Source: Roseiarcus sp963783175 (GTDB lineage Bacteria; Pseudomonadota; Alphaproteobacteria; Rhizobiales; Beijerinckiaceae). From it: a stretch of DNA of 64,000 nt. The DNA lies in the NCBI GenBank assembly GCA_963783175.1, contig CAWANG010000024.1:8656-72655 (forward strand). The letters are read 5' to 3'. The position numbers and the translations under genes were made by a program. Below are positions 1-9,365 of this stretch, one piece after another. Below the pieces are notes generated by a model. That model saw nothing but the letters and a program-made list of their open reading frames with translations. It searched no databases and was not told where the DNA came from. How positions within the stretch are numbered: the first letter of the stretch is position 1; the number at the start of each line of letters is the position of its first letter.

Positions 1-291
1 GACTTCGCCAAGTCGTTTCACGGCAAGCCGATGGACCCGGAAGCTTTCTGCGTAAAGTCGGCGGGTCTCATTCGCGCCGAGTCGGCGCTGATCGCTTACA
101 TGGAGAAGAACAAGGACTGGTGCTCGTTCCCGGACGAAGCGATCGGCCAGCTCAAAGAACATCACGCCAAGAATGCGTCCTTCAACGCCAAGGCCTGCAC
201 GGTCGCGGCGCAGATGAAGAAGATGAAGGAGCAGGCCGCCCAGGGGGGCGGCGGCCCGCAGGCCCAGCCGCTTCCGTCCGGACCGCTTTGA
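1..291 (+). CDS. C-terminal part of a small hypothetical protein (5' end outside window)
   Basis: The frame is open from base 1, so the true start lies upstream; an internal ATG at 31 is not convincing as the start because the reading continues before it. About 96 residues are visible. It is a charged, mostly helical segment with three cysteines (in FCVKS, DWCSF and KACTV) and ends in a Gly/Pro/Gln-rich tail. I do not recognise a family. The stop TGA (289-291) overlaps a TTG that is a plausible start for ubiA, so the two genes are probably co-transcribed and translationally coupled. Function is unknown. Confidence 0.6.
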   Translation, partial: DFAKSFHGKPMDPEAFCVKSAGLIRAESALIAYMEKNKDWCSFPDEAIGQLKEHHAKNASFNAKACTVAAQMKKMKEQAAQGGGGPQAQPLPSGPL

Positions 292-1223
292 CCGCCGCGC
301 CGCAACCGGCGGCGAGCCTGCCGGACGCCCGGCCGGCGAGCCTGGTGATGCGGCTCACTCCTGATTTCGCCCTTCCGTTCGTTCAGCTCGCGCGCCTCGA
401 TCGGCCGATCGGATGGCAGCTCCTGCTCGCGCCGTGCTGGCAAGCGACCGCGCTCGCCGGCCTCGCCCTCCATCGCGGGCCGAGCCCCTGGCATCTCTTG
501 CTGTTCTTCGTCGGCGCGATCGCCATGCGCGGCGCGGGGTGCACCTATAATGACATTCTCGACCGCAAGCTCGACGCTGAGGTCGAGCGCACGCGCAATC
601 GCCCCTTGCCCGCGGGGCGGGTCACGATCGGCGCGGCGGCGGCGTTCCTCGTCGCTCAGGCGCTGGTCGGCCTCGCGGTCCTCCTCTGCTTCAACCGGTT
701 CTCGATCGGGCTCGGGATCGCCTCGCTTGGCGTCGTTGCGGTCTACCCGCTGATGAAGCGGGTGACCTCGTGGCCGCAGGCGGCGCTCGGCCTCGCCTTC
801 TCGTGGGGAGCGCTGATGGGCTGGAGCGCGACATTCGCGAGCCTCGCGCCGGCCCCGATCCTGCTCTACCTCTCCGCCTTCGCTTGGACGATCGGCTACG
901 ACACGATCTACGCGCTGCAGGACGCGCGCGACGACGCCATCGTCGGCATTCGCTCGACGGCGCGCCTGTTCGGCGCCCGCGCCCGGCTTGGGGTCGGCCT
1001 TTTCTATGCCGCGAGCGCGGCGCTGGCTTTTGCGGCGATCGAACTCGCCGGCGGCGGCTTGATCGCGATCATCGGCTGGCTCGCCTTCTCAGCCCATCTC
1101 GGCTGGCAGGTCATGAGGGTCGAAGGCGCCGATCCGGCGACCGCGCTAAGGCTCTTTCGCTCCAACCGGGACGCGGGGTTCATCCTGTTCGCGGGCATCG
1201 CGCTTCAAGGGTGGCTGGGGTAG
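288..1223 (+). CDS. ubiA: 4-hydroxybenzoate polyprenyltransferase (UbiA)
   Basis: Integral-membrane prenyltransferase that attaches the polyprenyl tail to 4-hydroxybenzoate in ubiquinone synthesis. Visible family marks are RLDRPIGWQLLLAPCW near the N-terminus, the first Asp-rich Mg-diphosphate motif NDILDRKLDAEVERTRNRPL, and the second motif YDTIYALQDARDD, with seven to nine hydrophobic segments. Start choice: an ATG at 348 gives 291 residues, but the family normally has an extra N-terminal segment containing a PDA motif, and LPDARPASL is encoded just upstream. A TTG at 288 overlaps the preceding stop as TTGA and gives 311 residues, close to the usual family length, so I prefer it with moderate certainty. 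Neither start has a strong ribosome binding site. Confidence 0.92.
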   Translation: MTAAPQPAASLPDARPASLVMRLTPDFALPFVQLARLDRPIGWQLLLAPCWQATALAGLALHRGPSPWHLLLFFVGAIAMRGAGCTYNDILDRKLDAEVERTRNRPLPAGRVTIGAAAAFLVAQALVGLAVLLCFNRFSIGLGIASLGVVAVYPLMKRVTSWPQAALGLAFSWGALMGWSATFASLAPAPILLYLSAFAWTIGYDTIYALQDARDDAIVGIRSTARLFGARARLGVGLFYAASAALAFAAIELAGGGLIAIIGWLAFSAHLGWQVMRVEGADPATALRLFRSNRDAGFILFAGIALQGWLG

Positions 1224-1583
1224 CAGCCTTCCCACACCCAAATTGCTGGAAGCGAATTCAAAACCCGCGGGAAGCTTTTCCAAAGCCGGGGGAAGGAAAA
1301 GCAAAGGAAAGGGAAGGAAAATCCAAGCATTTTTCTTCCGGGAAATGAGCCTTTTCAACGCTTTGCGCCGGCTTCGGCAAAAAACTCCCTCCAACGCCTT
1401 GTTTCGAACGGGCCTCCTGGCCCCGAACCGCGGCAGGCCATTCGTCGACAAAACCAAAATACCACGACTTCTGATTTTCGTAAAGGAAAGGTCGACAACA
1501 GCCGCTTCTCCGATTCGGGCGCGTCTGGTCCGGTCGGTCGTCATGTGAAAAGGATGTATCCTCACGCGAAACCAGGAGCGACA
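1224..1583. other. Intergenic stretch, no gene seen
   Basis: About 360 bases between ubiA and the methyltransferase. Short frames are open on both strands, but composition (purine-rich GGAAGGAAAAGC-like runs around 1290-1330) and lack of recognisable protein features argue against coding. A ribosome binding site AGGAG at 1574-1578 serves the next gene. Confidence 0.5.
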
Positions 1584-2414
1584 GTGGTGAACGAACCGGC
1601 GTGGAAAGCCGCCAACCACGCCCACTGGGACGAGATGGTTGGATTGCATCTCGGTCCGGGCGGCTATGACCTCTCGGACCTGCGTGAGGGGCGTGGCCGT
1701 TTCAACGCGATTGAAGAGGCGGAGCTCTGGCCGGTCGACGGCAAACTTGTCCTGCACCTTCAATGCCATTTCGGCGCGGACAGCCTGAAGCTCGCGCAAC
1801 GCGGGGCGAAGGTCGTAGGACTGGATTTTTGCCCAGCCGCGATTACCGCCGCAAATCAGCTGGCCAAGGAACTCGGACTCGCCGGTCGCGCCCGCTTTGT
1901 CCAGGCGGATCTGTACGATGCGCCAGCAGCAATTGCGGAGCCGGCGGCGTTCGACCTGGTGTTCGTCACGTGGGGCGCGATCACATGGCTGCCAAACATC
2001 CGTCGCTGGGCGGAGATCGTCGCCCATTTCCTCAAGCCGGGTGGTTCGCTCTACCTCGCGGAGGCGCATCCGGCTGCATTGGTCTTCGATGACGCCGCTC
2101 CGCTGGCCGACGGACGGCCCGGCCTCTTCGCGCCTTATTTCTCGCGCGAACCGGTGCTGTTGGAGGTAACGCGCGACTACGTGGACGAAACGGCGGTGGT
2201 GCGCAATGCGACCACGTATACGTGGATACATCCGCTCAGCGACATCATCTCCGGCCTTCTCATGGCGGGACTGACTCTGGACTGGTTTCACGAGCACGAC
2301 GCCGTGACGTGGCGCATGTTCAAGGTCTTGGCGCAAGACGCCAACGAGCTATGGCGCTGGCCGGACCGCCCCTGGCTGCCGCTCGCGTTTTCCCTGCGGG
2401 CGACCCGTCGTTAG
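1584..2414 (+). CDS. Class I SAM-dependent methyltransferase
   Basis: Soluble Rossmann-fold methyltransferase of about 276 residues. The SAM-binding motif I region reads VLHLQCHFGADSLKLAQRGA, followed by an acidic motif II (VVGLDFCPAAI), and VQADLYDAPA fits the motif III area. The family is the methyltransferase-domain-25 type whose members often begin NHAHWDEMV. The frame extends upstream to a GTG at 1545, but AGGAG at 1574-1578 sits 5-8 bases before tandem GTG codons at 1584 and 1587, so I start there. It stands alone between ubiA and the convergent folC, so context gives no substrate. Substrate unknown. Confidence 0.85.
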   Translation: MVNEPAWKAANHAHWDEMVGLHLGPGGYDLSDLREGRGRFNAIEEAELWPVDGKLVLHLQCHFGADSLKLAQRGAKVVGLDFCPAAITAANQLAKELGLAGRARFVQADLYDAPAAIAEPAAFDLVFVTWGAITWLPNIRRWAEIVAHFLKPGGSLYLAEAHPAALVFDDAAPLADGRPGLFAPYFSREPVLLEVTRDYVDETAVVRNATTYTWIHPLSDIISGLLMAGLTLDWFHEHDAVTWRMFKVLAQDANELWRWPDRPWLPLAFSLRATRR

Positions 2415-2511
2415 CCGGGAGCGCTGCTGTCCAGCGAAACGCTTTCGGAGGTGGGCTTGACCCGACCCGGAGTGTCCCGCGCGTTGACGATGAATCGGCG
2501 CCGAGGCCGAC

Positions 2512-3858
2512 CTAACTTGACGTGCTCCGGAAGCCCAGAGTTGCGTCAACTGGGCTCTGCGGTTGCGCCGCATCGACGACCGCGCCCCGCAACGCGCCAA
2601 CGAGGTAGAGCGAGCCCGTGACGAGCAGCCACGCGTTGGCCTTGACAGCGAGCTCCATGCCGCGGCTCAGCGCCCGCTTCGGGTCCGGCTCGGCTTCGCT
2701 CGCAAGGCCGAGCGAAGCGGCGAGCGCCCGCAACTCGGCGGGAGAGCGGCCCCGGCTCGATCCCGGCAGATCGGTGAAGACGATCATCGAGGAGCGCTTG
2801 CCAAGTGCGCTCACGAAGCCATTCGCGTCCTTGTCGGCGGCGAGCGCGACGATGGCCACGCACGAGCGAGCGAGATCGGGCGCAAGAGCGAGGTCCCTGA
2901 GGACCGCCTCGAGATTGAAAGGCACATGGGCGCCGTCCAGCACGACCGGTAGACGCCCCGACCCGACGTTGATGTCGAAGCGCTCCATGCGGCCCGGGAG
3001 CCGCGCGGCGGCGCGGGTCCCACCGTCGAGGAGCCAGGCGCCGACCACGGCGTCGCCGAACGCGGGGGCGCTCACGCCTAGCTTGCCAAGCTGATCGAGC
3101 GCCGCGCCGGCGACCGCGACGTTCGTTTCCTCGATCGTCGCCGCGGCGCCGACGGGTGGCCGGATGACGAGCGAGCCGAGTTCGTCGGCCCTCGCCTGAA
3201 TCACCCGCCCGGCTTCGTCATCCGCGTCGAGCGGCGTGATGAGCGCGGCGTGCGGCTTGAGAATGCCGACCTTCTCGCCTGCGATCGCCGCTCGCGTCTT
3301 TCCCAGAATCTCGGTGTGCTCGAGGCCGATGTTGGTGACGACGGCGATCTCGCCCATGACGATGTTGGTCGAGTCGAGCCTTCCGCCAAGCCCGACCTCC
3401 ACCACCGCCCATTCGCGCCGCGTCTCGGCGAAAATGATAAAGGCGGCGGCGGTGAGAAGGTCGAACCAGGTGGCGTCGGCGGCGGGGGTTCCGGCCTTGC
3501 GCGCGGCCTCGTAAGCGTCGAGCGCGCGATCGAGGGCGCGGGCGAGCGAAGCCTCGTCGATGTCGCGTCCCTCAAGGCTGACCCGTTCTGTGATCCGCTC
3601 GACATGGGGGGAGGCATAGCGCCCGACGCGAAGCCCGGCCCGCACGAGCGCGGCCTCGATCAGCGCCGAGACCGACCCTTTGCCCTTGGTTCCTGCGACG
3701 TGGATCGAGCGAAACGACTTTTGCGGTTCGCCAAGCCGCGCGGCAAGGTCGAGCATCGGCTCGAGCCCGACCCGCATCGTTGTGCGCGGCCGGCTCTCCC
3801 AGTTGGTCAAGGCGTCGAGGCGCGCCATCGCGCGCGCGAGCTCGTGATTCTCAGCCAT
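2512..3858 (-). CDS. folC: Bifunctional folylpolyglutamate synthase/dihydrofolate synthase
   Basis: ATP-dependent Mur-ligase-like enzyme that adds glutamate to dihydropteroate and to tetrahydrofolate. Visible marks are the P-loop HVAGTKGKGSVSALIE, the Ω-loop region YASPHVERITERV, VEVGLGGRLDSTNIV and the NIGLEHTEILG segment with conserved His. About 448 residues, normal for FolC. The frame runs upstream to 3951, but that extension is not family-like; ATG 3858 (MAENHELARAM) or ATG 3867 are the likely starts. In many Alphaproteobacteria folC follows accD; accD is not adjacent here. Folate synthesis links logically to the methyl-H4folate operon downstream, but the two are not co-transcribed. Confidence 0.93.
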   Translation of the reverse strand: MAENHELARAMARLDALTNWESRPRTTMRVGLEPMLDLAARLGEPQKSFRSIHVAGTKGKGSVSALIEAALVRAGLRVGRYASPHVERITERVSLEGRDIDEASLARALDRALDAYEAARKAGTPAADATWFDLLTAAAFIIFAETRREWAVVEVGLGGRLDSTNIVMGEIAVVTNIGLEHTEILGKTRAAIAGEKVGILKPHAALITPLDADDEAGRVIQARADELGSLVIRPPVGAAATIEETNVAVAGAALDQLGKLGVSAPAFGDAVVGAWLLDGGTRAAARLPGRMERFDINVGSGRLPVVLDGAHVPFNLEAVLRDLALAPDLARSCVAIVALAADKDANGFVSALGKRSSMIVFTDLPGSSRGRSPAELRALAASLGLASEAEPDPKRALSRGMELAVKANAWLLVTGSLYLVGALRGAVVDAAQPQSPVDATLGFRSTSS

Positions 3859-4012
3859 CGCTCGCATGTTAAGGGAAACGGCAAGCATTTGGCGCCCGGG
3901 GCTCGAGGCCCGTTCGAGCGCCGGTCTGATCCGTGCGGCGGAACAGAACACGGGGTATTCGCGTTAGCAGGTTAACGGCGGATACATCCGTCCAGCCTGG
4001 AGACGCACCGAC

Positions 4013-4192
4013 ATGCCTGGAAACCTCATTTATTACGCGATTGTCTTGATCGTTGTCGCGCTGGTGGCGGCGCTACTCGGCTTTGGCGGCGTCTCCGCGA
4101 CCGCCATGGGCGGGGCCCATCTGCTCATATGGTTGGCGGTTCTGGTGCTCATCATCGGCGTGGTGTTCGCCTTCATTCGTCGAGCATCATAG
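4013..4192 (+). CDS. DUF1328 small membrane protein
   Basis: A 59-residue protein, too short for usual ORF cut-offs. Two hydrophobic segments (about residues 6-22 and 37-54) flank the short motif GFGGVSATAMGGA that typifies the DUF1328/YtjA family, and it ends in a basic RRAS tail. It sits alone, convergent with the glutathione transferase and divergent from folC. Family members are small inner-membrane proteins of unknown role. The ATG is chosen because it gives the family-typical MPGNLIYYA start. Confidence 0.85.
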   Translation: MPGNLIYYAIVLIVVALVAALLGFGGVSATAMGGAHLLIWLAVLVLIIGVVFAFIRRAS

Positions 4193-4416
4193 CAGACCAA
4201 CTGCGCGAACGCGTCGGGCGTCCTAGAGGCTGGCGCGCGTCGCCCGGGGCGGCCGCACCCGTCGTTGGTTGCTGCCGCATGGATCGAGAGCGAAAGGACT
4301 CTTGCAGGTTGCGCGTCGAGCGCTGAGATCAATCGTCGCTCAAGCCCGACCTGCATCTTCGCGCGCGGCTGCTGCTCCTAGTTGGCGGGCCCCTACGATC
4401 GCCGCCCCCTGCAGGA

Positions 4417-5034
4417 TTACTTCCGGGCTGTCCGATCGCGGACGCGACGATAGGCCGGCCGCGTCAAGCAGACGTCCAGCCATCGCGCCACATTCGAATG
4501 GCCGGAGATATCCAGCCGGGCCATTTTGCCCCAGACGAGAATGCTGGCCACGTTGAGGTCGACGACGGTAAAGCTGTCGCCGGCCAAAAACAGGCGCCCG
4601 ACCAAAGCGGCGTCGAGGACTCCTAACGGTCTTTGCAGCAGCAACGCGTCGCGCTCCGCGTGGGATGGATCGCGCGCGAATTCGGGCAACACAGCACGAT
4701 GCAGCATCAAATCAAGCAGGAGCTCCTCCAACTCCAAAACCGCCCAAAAGCTCCACTGAGCGGCGAGCCCCAAGAGTTCGGGGTTGTCGCAGCGCATGGG
4801 TCCCTTGTACTTTTGCGCAAGGTAAATGTTGATCGCCATCGATTCCCACAACACCACGTCTCCATCCACGAGGGTAGGAATCCGCGCATTCGGATTGAGT
4901 CGCAGGTAGTCGGCGGTCTGTAAATCGTCGGGGCGCGTGCTCTTCTCGATCAGCTGGTAGGGCTCGCCAATCTCCTCGATCATCCACAGGCATCGCATCG
5001 CCCGGGACATGGCATTACCGTAAAGTTGAAGCAC
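4417..5034 (-). CDS. Glutathione S-transferase family protein
   Basis: A 205-residue cytosolic GST-fold protein. N-terminal thioredoxin-like domain: LQLYGNAMSRAMRCLWMIEEIG, then the cis-Pro motif NARIPTLVDGD and the glutathione-contacting ES of LWESMAINIYLAQKY. The C-terminal helical domain contains DSFTVVDLNVAS, the N-capping box of GSTs. Start choice: the frame stays open to 5118, but GGAGG lies five bases before a GTG at 5034, exactly where GST sequences normally begin, so the upstream 28 codons are rejected. Substrate is not predictable; stand-alone gene. Confidence 0.9.
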   Translation of the reverse strand: MLQLYGNAMSRAMRCLWMIEEIGEPYQLIEKSTRPDDLQTADYLRLNPNARIPTLVDGDVVLWESMAINIYLAQKYKGPMRCDNPELLGLAAQWSFWAVLELEELLLDLMLHRAVLPEFARDPSHAERDALLLQRPLGVLDAALVGRLFLAGDSFTVVDLNVASILVWGKMARLDISGHSNVARWLDVCLTRPAYRRVRDRTARK

Positions 5035-5220
5035 TGCCGCCTCCGAAACTCCTGCCGCCAAACTCCCGTCGCGATCCGAAATCCATAAGCCATGGGCAGG
5101 ACAAAGAAAACGCGCCAAGGCGGATTTTCGCTGTCAATCGAGAGGCGGGCGTCTTAAGGAGGCTTCGGGGGCCGGGCTTACGAATTGTCAGACGCCGGCG
5201 GCGGGCGCGCGGGGGCTTCA

Positions 5221-6414
5221 GTGGATCACTTCGCGGCGGGGACGGCCGCCTCCTCCTCGAGGCTTGCGACGTCGTCGAAGCGATCGCTTCCTGTTTTCGC
5301 GATTGTGCTAGTTGCTTTCTCACTCGTCGGCTGCGCCTCGCGGCCGGAAACTGGTTTTCTGAGCGCGGTCGCGCTGAGTTCTCCGAGCGCCACCGACCAC
5401 ACACTGCTTGTCGCAACGACACGGGAACGGGACGACCGGCCGGGCACGCTGTTCAACGGCGACCGGGCGAGCGCCACCGACTATGCCGAGTTGACGATCT
5501 CGATTCCCCCGAACCATCGGCAAGGCGAGATCGAATGGGCGGCGACGCCGCCCGGCGATCCGAACCAGGATTTCGTCGTCCGCGACGAAAGATATCTCGA
5601 TGGCGACAAGGCGTTTGTTCAGGCGCTGAACGCCCAGCTGGCGCGTCGGCCGCCCGGCAGCCGCAATGTTTTTCTGTTCATCCATGGCTTCAACACGATG
5701 TTTGCCGAGGCGGTCTACCGCGCGGCGCAGCTGGCCCACGATTCGAAAGCCCCCGGCGTCCCGGTGCTGTTCACCTGGGCGTCGCGCGGAAACGCGACCG
5801 CCTATGTCTACGATCTCAATAGCGCGACCGTGGCGCGCGACGGGCTCGAGCACACGCTGCGTCTCCTGCTCGACAGCAACGCGGAAAAGGTCAGCGTGCT
5901 CGCCCATTCCATGGGCAACTGGGTCACGGTCGAGGCGTTCCGGCAGATCAAGATTTCGGGCGACCTCGATCATTCAAACAAGATCGGCAACATCATACTG
6001 GCTGCGCCCGACATCGACATCGATGTCTTCAAATCGCAATTGCGCCGCTTCGGCAAGCCGCGCAAGCCCTTCTACGTCGTGCTCTCCCAGGACGATCGGG
6101 CCCTGTTTCTGTCGAGAACCATCGCTGGCGGCGTCACGCGTGTCGGCGACAGCGCCGATACCGCCGAGCTCGCCTCGCTCGGGGCGACCGTCATCGATCT
6201 CACCGACGTCAAGGCGACCGACGCGACGAACCACGACAAATTCGTCCAGCTCGCCTCCGTCGCGCCCGAGCTGCGCAGCACTCTTGCGCACGGCATCCCG
6301 GCAAATTCCCGCGCGAGCGACGCGGGCGACAAAGCCGTGAGCGGCGTCGGCGCGATCGTCTCGCTCCCCATCACGCTGCTCGGCGCGCCGGTCAGGATCA
6401 TCGCCAATCAATAG
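5221..6414 (+). CDS. Alpha/beta hydrolase of the DUF900 family, predicted lipoprotein
   Basis: About 397 residues. A hydrophobic N-terminal segment ends in the lipobox-like LVGC, so it is probably a lipid-anchored periplasmic protein. The DUF900 core follows: VFLFIHGFNTMF (oxyanion region), FTWASRG, then the nucleophile elbow VLAHSMGN, AAPDIDIDVF and a late VDLTD/TNHDKF region carrying the candidate acid and His. Start is uncertain: a TTG at 5185 and a GTG at 5221 are both in frame; the GTG gives a more compact signal. It converges on the corrinoid activase gene with a 22-base gap, so it is not part of that operon. Substrate unknown. Confidence 0.85.
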   Translation: MDHFAAGTAASSSRLATSSKRSLPVFAIVLVAFSLVGCASRPETGFLSAVALSSPSATDHTLLVATTRERDDRPGTLFNGDRASATDYAELTISIPPNHRQGEIEWAATPPGDPNQDFVVRDERYLDGDKAFVQALNAQLARRPPGSRNVFLFIHGFNTMFAEAVYRAAQLAHDSKAPGVPVLFTWASRGNATAYVYDLNSATVARDGLEHTLRLLLDSNAEKVSVLAHSMGNWVTVEAFRQIKISGDLDHSNKIGNIILAAPDIDIDVFKSQLRRFGKPRKPFYVVLSQDDRALFLSRTIAGGVTRVGDSADTAELASLGATVIDLTDVKATDATNHDKFVQLASVAPELRSTLAHGIPANSRASDAGDKAVSGVGAIVSLPITLLGAPVRIIANQ

Positions 6415-6436
6415 GCGCCCATCCCGACTTTGTCGG

Positions 6437-8452
6437 CTATGCTGTCTTCGGGGAGGCCGACCGCCTTCTCCTGCGCCCGCCCTCTCCGCCCGGCTCCTTG
6501 CGCGCCGGCAGATCGACGCGCTGGCTGAGGTTCGGAAAGGCGTCCTCCTTGTTGGGGAACGCCATCGCGGCGACGAAATGGCGCTGGAAGGCGGGCTCGA
6601 TCGCGGTCTCGATCTTCTCGATTCCCCGCACCACGCTCTCGATCTCGGCCCGCGCGGCGAGGTTGAGAAGGGCGATGCGGGCGCCCGTTCCGGCTGCGTT
6701 GCCGGCGCTTGCGACCTTGGCGAGATCGCAGTCGGGAATGAGGCCGAGCGTCATCGCGTAGACGGGGTCGATATGGCTGCCGAAGGCGCCGGCGAGGGTG
6801 ACGCGCTCGGGCGCGGCGCCGGCGCGCTCGGTCAGGAGCTTGGCGCCGGCGTAGAGCGCGGCCTTGGCGAGCTGGATAGCGCGCACGTCGGTCTGGTAGA
6901 CGAGGAGCCGCGGTGCGCCCTCGTTGAGCACATAGGCGAAGGTGCGGCCCACCTGCTCCACCCGCGGCGTTCGGCTCGCAAGCTCGCCGTCGATCACGCC
7001 GTCTTCCGACACGATCCCGGTGAGGAACATTTCGGCGATCGCCTCGATGATCCCCGAGCCGCAGACGCCGGTGACGCCGATCGTTCCGGTCGCCGCCGCG
7101 AAGCCCGGCTCGTCGGACCACAGATCGCTGCCGATCACCTTGAAGCGCGGCTCGAGCGTCGAGCGGTCGATTCGCACGCGCTCGATCGCGCCCGGCGCCG
7201 CGCGCTGGCCGCAGGAGATCTGCGCCCCCTCGAAGGCCGGGCCGGTCGGCGAGGAGCAGGCGAGAAGCCGCTCGCGGTTGCCGAACACGATCTCGGCGTT
7301 GGTGCCGACGTCAACGAGAAGGGTCAGCTCGTCCTTGAGGTAGGGGCCCTCGGCGAGCACGACGCCGGCCGCATCCGCGCCGACATGGCCGGCGATGCAG
7401 GGGAGCGCATAGACGAAGGCGCCGGGCGCGATGTCGAGGCCGAGCTCGCGCGCGCGCGTTTCATAAGCCGCGTCGATGGTCAGCGCGAACGGCGCCCCGC
7501 CGAGCTCGGTCGGATCGAGGCCGAGAACGAGGTGATGCATGATCGGATTGCCGACCATTGTCACTTCCAGGATTTCGCCGCGCGCGACGCCGGCCTCTTG
7601 CGCGGCCTCGCCGATCAGCCCGTCCATGGCCTCGCGCACCGTGCGCGTCAGCTCGCTTGCGCCGCCTGGGTTCATCATCACGTAGGAGACGCGGCTCATG
7701 AGATCCTCGCCGAAGCGGATCTGCGGGTTCATCGCCCCGCAGGCGGCGGCGACCTCGCCGGTCATGAGATCGGTCAGGTGGGCGGCGATCGTGGTCGAGC
7801 CGACGTCGATCGCGACGCCGTAAGCGCGCTCGGCGAAACCGGGCATGACAGCGACGATGTCGCGGTCCTTGCGCAGCGCCGCGGTGACTTTCCATTGCCC
7901 GGCGCGCAGCGCCTTTTGCAGCGTGGCGAGCGTGGCGAGATCGGCGGTCGTCTCGGCCAAGCCCCATTGCTCGCGGAGCGCCTGTTGCAGACGGCGAAGA
8001 TCGCTTGCCGGCTCGTGCATGTCCGGCTCGGCGACTTCGACGTAGCAAAGGCGCACGACCGGATCGATTTCGATCGGATGGGTTTCGGCGCGCTTACGCA
8101 CGACCTGGCGATGGACCTGGCTTTCGGGCGGCACGTCGATGACGAGATCGCCGCATATCCTGGCCTGGCATCCGAGTCGCCGGCCGGCGGAAAACGGTCC
8201 GCGCTTTTCGGCGTAGCGGCTTTCGACCTCGCCCCATGGGCTCACATGATCGGCGCTTGAACGAATAGCGTGCTTGGCGAAATCGCCTTCGGCGATTTCG
8301 ACCTGACAGCGGCCGCAAATGCCTCGCCCGCCGCAGACCGAATCGAGATCGACCCCGAGCTCGCGCGCCGCGGCGAGCAGGCTCGTGCCGTCGGCAAACT
8401 CACCCCGCTTTCCGGATGGCGTGAAGACGACGCGGTGGGCGCTCAACGGCAA
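6437..8452 (-). CDS. RACo-type corrinoid activation protein (2Fe-2S ferredoxin + ASKHA/DUF4445 ATPase)
   Basis: ATP-dependent reductive activator that returns inactive Co(II) corrinoid proteins to Co(I). About 671 residues. The N-terminal [2Fe-2S] ferredoxin domain carries C40, C46 and C49 in VCGGRGICGRC with a fourth Cys near residue 94 (LGCQAR). The C-terminal ASKHA-type domain starts at GVAIDVGSTTIAAHLTDL and includes MVGNPIMHHLVLGLDP, LLVDVGTNAEIVFG and VTLAGAFGSHIDP. The start is a TTG at 8452, four bases after the stop of the upstream methyltransferase gene, so the pair is coupled. It is the last gene of the corrinoid operon. Homologues serve methylamine, glycine betaine and O-demethylation systems; the pathway here is inference from neighbours. 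Confidence 0.92.
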   Translation of the reverse strand: MPLSAHRVVFTPSGKRGEFADGTSLLAAARELGVDLDSVCGGRGICGRCQVEIAEGDFAKHAIRSSADHVSPWGEVESRYAEKRGPFSAGRRLGCQARICGDLVIDVPPESQVHRQVVRKRAETHPIEIDPVVRLCYVEVAEPDMHEPASDLRRLQQALREQWGLAETTADLATLATLQKALRAGQWKVTAALRKDRDIVAVMPGFAERAYGVAIDVGSTTIAAHLTDLMTGEVAAACGAMNPQIRFGEDLMSRVSYVMMNPGGASELTRTVREAMDGLIGEAAQEAGVARGEILEVTMVGNPIMHHLVLGLDPTELGGAPFALTIDAAYETRARELGLDIAPGAFVYALPCIAGHVGADAAGVVLAEGPYLKDELTLLVDVGTNAEIVFGNRERLLACSSPTGPAFEGAQISCGQRAAPGAIERVRIDRSTLEPRFKVIGSDLWSDEPGFAAATGTIGVTGVCGSGIIEAIAEMFLTGIVSEDGVIDGELASRTPRVEQVGRTFAYVLNEGAPRLLVYQTDVRAIQLAKAALYAGAKLLTERAGAAPERVTLAGAFGSHIDPVYAMTLGLIPDCDLAKVASAGNAAGTGARIALLNLAARAEIESVVRGIEKIETAIEPAFQRHFVAAMAFPNKEDAFPNLSQRVDLPARKEPGGEGGRRRRRSASPKTA

Positions 8453-8456
8453 CGCC

Positions 8457-9365
8457 TCACGCCCGGGCGCGCCGGCGGCCCTCGCGCCGGCCGCCGCCCG
8501 CGCCCGCCTCTCCCTCCGGCGCGGGCTCGCGATATTTGCGGATCCATTGGCCGCAATTGGGGTCGTGGCCCATCACGACGTCGGCGCCGAGAATCGCCTG
8601 GATGTCCTCGGCATGGAGCGGGTTCATGATCGCCGAAGTCAGTCCGGCGCCGATCATCATCGGCAGGAATGTCGCCGCGAGGCCGCGGCGGTTGGGCAGG
8701 CCGAAGGAAAAATTCGATGCGCCGCAACTCGTGTTGACCTTGAGCTCGCCATGCAGGCGGCGCAGCAGATGCATGAGCTTCGCGCCGGCGTCCCCGATCG
8801 CGCCGACCGGCATAACCAGCGGGTCGACGACGACGTCCGCGCGCTTGATGCCGTGATCCGCCGCCCGCTCGACGATTTTCCTGGCGACCGCGTAGCGGAC
8901 GTCGGGATCCTCCGAGATTCCGGTCTCGTCGTTGGAGATCGCGATCACCGCCGCGTCGTATTTCTTGACGAGCGGCAGCACGCGCTCGAGCCGCTCCTCC
9001 TCTCCGGTGACCGAATTGACCAGAGGCCGGCCTTTATAGGCCGCGAGGCCCGCTTCCAGCGCTTCGACGATCGAGGAATCGATCGACAGCGGGACCTCGA
9101 CCGTTTCCTGCACCAGCTTGACGCATTCGGCGAGGATGCGGGGCTCGTCGGCGAGCGGAATGCCGGCGTTGACGTCGAGCATCTGCGCGCCGGCCTCGAC
9201 CTGGGCCAGCGCCTCGGCGACGACGCGGCTATAGTCCCCTGCCGCCATCTCGGCCGCGAGCGACTTGCGCCCAGTCGGGTTGATGCGCTCGCCGATCATG
9301 ACGAAGCGGCGCTCGAAGCCGATTACGACTTCCTTTTTGGCCGAGGAGACGATGGTGTCGGTCAT
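8457..9365 (-). CDS. Methyltetrahydrofolate:corrinoid methyltransferase (pterin-binding)
   Basis: Soluble TIM-barrel enzyme of the MeTr/MtgA type that moves methyl groups between a corrinoid protein and tetrahydrofolate. About 302 residues. The pterin-binding domain opens with FVMIGERINPTGRK, followed by GAQMLDVNAG, the NSVTGEEERL loop and AVIAISNDETGI. The start ATG at 9365 is preceded by AAAGGA six bases upstream; the longer frame to 9584 is non-family sequence. A 215-base spacer separates it from metF, the only large gap in the operon. Downstream, RACo begins four bases after its stop. The direction (demethylation into the folate pool) is inferred from the set of neighbours. Confidence 0.92.
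   Translation of the reverse strand: MTDTIVSSAKKEVVIGFERRFVMIGERINPTGRKSLAAEMAAGDYSRVVAEALAQVEAGAQMLDVNAGIPLADEPRILAECVKLVQETVEVPLSIDSSIVEALEAGLAAYKGRPLVNSVTGEEERLERVLPLVKKYDAAVIAISNDETGISEDPDVRYAVARKIVERAADHGIKRADVVVDPLVMPVGAIGDAGAKLMHLLRRLHGELKVNTSCGASNFSFGLPNRRGLAATFLPMMIGAGLTSAIMNPLHAEDIQAILGADVVMGHDPNCGQWIRKYREPAPEGEAGAGGGRREGRRRARA

Noticed and set aside
6578..8260. 560-residue open frame on the plus strand
   Set aside because: It is antisense to the corrinoid activase gene; the sequence is Arg/Gly/Asp-rich mirror coding typical of high-GC shadows, with no family features.
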